From contig JAUWJG010000041.1 in the NCBI GenBank assembly GCA_030607815.1, positions 1-7,310 on the forward strand: DNA of 7,310 bases, read 5' to 3'. Both the position numbers and the translations under genes were made by a program. The number at the start of each line of letters is the position of its first letter. The first letter of the stretch is position 1. Under the pieces are notes generated by a model. It searched no databases. It worked only from the letters and a program-made list of their open reading frames with translations, and was not told the DNA's origin. Origin of the DNA: Candidatus Bathyarchaeota archaeon. Its GTDB lineage: Archaea; Thermoproteota; Bathyarchaeia; RBG-16-48-13; GCA-020355125. Of the stretch, positions 5,366 to 7,310 are shown in pieces.

Positions 5366-5701
5366 TCATATTGATAAACCGCGACTTTTCATGACTTTCT
5401 CTGAGATTGAGCGAGGAGCTCTTCGTCTTGTAGCATAAGGAGAGTCATTACAACCTTGATTATGACCACATTTTAGGCAACATTTGACGTCCCAATCAAC
5501 GCAACGATTACAGCAATATTCCCATAACATCCCCATGCGATCCATAGAAATGGGAAAGCACTGTCTAAATTTAGTGGCTGGACGTCCTGTGAGATTATGC
5601 CATTGTTTTTTGGAAACTATAAACCCGACTTGTCCTTTGGATTTTGAAGTTTTTCCCAGTACATATCCCCTCTTGTTTCTATGACACTTATTTTCTCGTT
5701 T
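5366..5701 (-). CDS. Cysteine-rich reading frame without a start codon; probable 3' half of a frameshifted gene
   Basis: This frame is open for 111 codons between a TGA at 5702-5704 and a TGA at 5366-5368. It has no ATG, GTG or TTG until an ATG at its residue 53, so start-based gene calls miss it. The product looks real: GYVLGKTSKSKGQVGF (12-27), then W-x-x-LTGRPATKF (34-45), then a metal-binding cluster EYCCNRC (61-67), KCCLKCGH (73-80) and GC (83-84), and a basic tail. Paired CC-x2-C units suggest zinc binding. It lies in the +1 frame relative to the 117-aa gene, and the two meet at GAAAATAAG. Loss of one base there would join them into one protein of about 225 residues. It could be a sequence error, a true mutation or programmed +1 shifting at the UAA. 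I do not recognise the family. A weaker alternative is a 59-residue protein from the internal ATG. Confidence 0.55.
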   Translation of the reverse strand, partial: KRENKCHRNKRGYVLGKTSKSKGQVGFIVSKKQWHNLTGRPATKFRQCFPISMDRMGMLWEYCCNRCVDWDVKCCLKCGHNQGCNDSPYATRRRAPRSISEKVMKSRGLSI

Positions 5702-6041
5702 TCATTCTTTGTATATTTCTTTGGACGTATTGTTCATAGAGATTCTTTTGTTGGGAACATGTCTTACAAATACAATTAAAAGGTAAATTTTTACTTGGAC
5801 ATGACTCATAATATTTACATTCAGTACATAGAAATTCTTTGTCACAAATATTACATGTTTGAGTAAATCTTATTTCTTCTTTCAGGATTTCTGAGATGGA
5901 ATCAACAATTTTTTCAACATTGTTAAGGTTTGAGATATAGAAAAATCCTTGTCGATAACTTACTCCTATTTGCATCAATTCTCTAAATTGCTCTGTTCCA
6001 ATAAATGGAAGCTTAAATCTTCGTTTATGTAATGTCTTCAT
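5688..6041 (-). CDS. Cysteine-rich hypothetical protein in the rfcL operon (117 aa)
   Basis: The function is unknown. Residues about 8-57 form a folded N-terminal part (FKLPFIGTEQFRELMQIGVS, then a helix NNVEKIVDSISEILKEEI). Residues 63-95 hold eight cysteines: C63-x2-C66-x5-C72-x2-C75-x5-C81-x8-C90-x1-C92-x2-C95. The spacing suggests two zinc sites or possibly an iron-sulfur site. The tail (YEQYVQRNIQRMKTRK) is basic. It starts 20 nt after the rfcL stop with no room for a promoter, so it is almost certainly co-transcribed with rfcL. GGAAG about ten bases before the ATG is a weak ribosome site. The frame ends in TAA where a second cysteine-rich frame continues in +1, so this may be only the first half of the original protein. 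The operon hints at DNA replication, repair or tRNA work, but this is inference from position only. Confidence 0.75.
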   Translation of the reverse strand: MKTLHKRRFKLPFIGTEQFRELMQIGVSYRQGFFYISNLNNVEKIVDSISEILKEEIRFTQTCNICDKEFLCTECKYYESCPSKNLPFNCICKTCSQQKNLYEQYVQRNIQRMKTRK

Positions 6042-6061
6042 TTTTATTTGCTTCCGTTTTA

Positions 6062-7285
6062 TTAATTCCTCTTCCTTAAATACTGCATTGCTTCGTCATC
6101 TAACTTTAACCATGTCTTGATTTGAGTTGTCATTTCTCTATTTCTGTCTAATAATATTTTTATAAATGGAAGAATCTCCATTTTTGCTGTTCTACGTGAA
6201 ACGTGACATTTACTCCCGATTCTTGTACATATTATATTCAACTGCCTTCGCTGATTTTTTGTCCAAGCTAAGAGTATCCATTTAGTCGGTGGATACTTGA
6301 AGTTGAATGGTTGAAATTCTTCGGAAGCAATAACTGTTGCTTGTGTCAAGTAATCGAAAACATATGTTAATAGTCGCCATTTTTCTATTCCTATTCTTCC
6401 TCTAAAAATATCTGCTTTTGATAAGATTTCGTATGCAGCAGCTAAATTCTCTGGATTTCTATATCGAAGTGGCAGGTTATCATGTATCGTTAATAAAAGT
6501 GTATCGTAATTAATGAGAGAGCTATCAAGTATCTTTTTTGCGTCTCTGGATGATTTAGCTGCAAACATTCCTCTCAATGTATCATAGACATCTAACCCTT
6601 GATTTCTCGAAGTGATATGTTCTACATCTTCTTTTCTTAGAAATTTTTTTCCTTCACCAAGTATCTGTAGATCATTGATAGCAGATCTTACATCGCCTTT
6701 ACTATTCTGTACAATTATCTCTAGAGCTTGTTTTTCAGCGTTAATAGCTTCCTCTCTACAGATTTTGCTGAGAAACGCTAACAATAGATGCGTGCGAACT
6801 CTACGAAATTTGATTGAATGACTCACTCTGAGAATTGGACGTAGTTTTTGAACGTCAGTTATATTAGCGGTTAAAACAATCGGTATCTGCGACTCTCTAA
6901 TAATTTTTACGATGGTACTAACGCCCCCACGATCTTCTCGGCCATAAATTCCGTCTATTTCATCAAGGAGGAGAAGTGTACCCTTAATATTGCGAAAGAA
7001 TTTGTCTAATGAAATAAGTGAAGTAGCTGGACCTGCAATTTTTGTTATTATTTTTTTTGTTCTTGTGTCACTCGCATTCATCTCAACGACATTATAATTG
7101 ATGTCATGAGCAACTGCATGCACTAACGCTGTTTTTCCAATCCCAGATGGCCCATACAATAAGACAGCTTTTTTTCTTCGTTTACTCTTCATCCAATCAA
7201 TAAAAGAAGCTTTAGCGTCTTCGTTTCCAATGACTTCAGCAATGGTCTTCGGACGGTACTTTTCAACCCACATCTCTTTATCCAT
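6062..7285 (-). CDS. rfcL: Replication factor C large subunit (clamp loader)
   Basis: This is the large subunit of the archaeal clamp loader. With small RFC subunits it opens the PCNA ring and loads it on primed DNA using ATP. The protein opens with the typical MWVEKYRPKTIAEVIGNE (5-22). It has Walker A GPSGIGKT (45-52), NASDTR (70-75), Walker B LLLLDEID (104-111), sensor 1 VLTAN (137-141) and sensor 2 GDVRSAINDLQ (197-207), followed by the helical lid and collar. As usual for large subunits, the SRC arginine-finger motif of small subunits is absent. At 407 residues it is shorter than the roughly 470-500 of many archaeal RfcL, and its end (MQYLRKRN) shows no PCNA-interacting PIP box. A TAG lies directly before the ATG at 7285, so the start cannot be further upstream; the ATG at residue 5 is an alternative. 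The TAG may end an upstream co-directional gene, perhaps rfcS, outside the window. It leads an operon with the cysteine-rich protein. Confidence 0.95.
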   Translation of the reverse strand: MDKEMWVEKYRPKTIAEVIGNEDAKASFIDWMKSKRRKKAVLLYGPSGIGKTALVHAVAHDINYNVVEMNASDTRTKKIITKIAGPATSLISLDKFFRNIKGTLLLLDEIDGIYGREDRGGVSTIVKIIRESQIPIVLTANITDVQKLRPILRVSHSIKFRRVRTHLLLAFLSKICREEAINAEKQALEIIVQNSKGDVRSAINDLQILGEGKKFLRKEDVEHITSRNQGLDVYDTLRGMFAAKSSRDAKKILDSSLINYDTLLLTIHDNLPLRYRNPENLAAAYEILSKADIFRGRIGIEKWRLLTYVFDYLTQATVIASEEFQPFNFKYPPTKWILLAWTKNQRRQLNIICTRIGSKCHVSRRTAKMEILPFIKILLDRNREMTTQIKTWLKLDDEAMQYLRKRN

Positions 7286-7310
7286 CTACGAGTTTACTCT
7301 TGATGTAGTA

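Noticed and set aside
5484..5684. Plus-strand open frame of 66 codons
   Set aside because: It is antisense to the cysteine-rich frame at 5366-5701, which has patterned CC-x2-C pairs and matches the operon direction.
6612..6821. Plus-strand open frame of 69 codons
   Set aside because: It lies antisense within rfcL, in the sensor 2 region, and has no features of its own.

Overview
The window looks like chromosomal DNA from an AT-rich archaeon. The evidence is an archaeal-type threonyl-tRNA synthetase end, a replication factor C large subunit (found in archaea and eukaryotes, not bacteria), a class I-alpha glutamine synthetase, and promoters that read as archaeal TATA boxes about 25 nt before the expected transcript start. 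Some genes carry Shine-Dalgarno sites (GAGGTG, GTGAT), and one looks leaderless. I cannot fix the lineage; an Asgard or TACK-type archaeon is my guess. I see no mobile element, CRISPR array, tRNA or rRNA.

Layout, left to right. The 3' part of thrS (+) runs in from the left edge. It faces a minus-strand block: a 162-residue winged-helix/coiled-coil protein, a doubtful small frame interrupted by TGA, and a 67-residue basic protein. Next is glnA (-). An AT-rich spacer of about 210 bp holds divergent promoters for glnA and, on the + strand, a DRE-TIM acyltransferase of the homocitrate/isopropylmalate/Re-citrate synthase superfamily. That gene converges on a small two-helix membrane protein (-), with T-tracts and a hairpin between them. 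The right end is a minus-strand operon: rfcL, then a cysteine-rich 117-residue protein after 20 nt, then a second cysteine-rich reading frame that has no start codon.

How the genes may work together. The acyltransferase and glutamine synthetase sit back to back. If the acyltransferase is a Re-citrate synthase-like enzyme, as several features suggest, the pair would supply 2-oxoglutarate precursors and assimilate ammonia from one regulated spacer. Homocitrate synthase (lysine route) is the main alternative. The right-hand operon couples the clamp-loader subunit to an undescribed zinc- or metal-binding protein. Its two parts are most simply read as one protein of about 225 residues broken by a +1 shift, which could be a sequence error, a mutation or programmed frameshifting.

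Main points to check: the hidden cysteine-rich frame at 5366-5701, the identity of the acyltransferase (RDGIQ instead of the usual RDGEQ), the short RfcL without a visible C-terminal PIP box, and two genes whose apparent GTG start is really part of the ribosome binding site.
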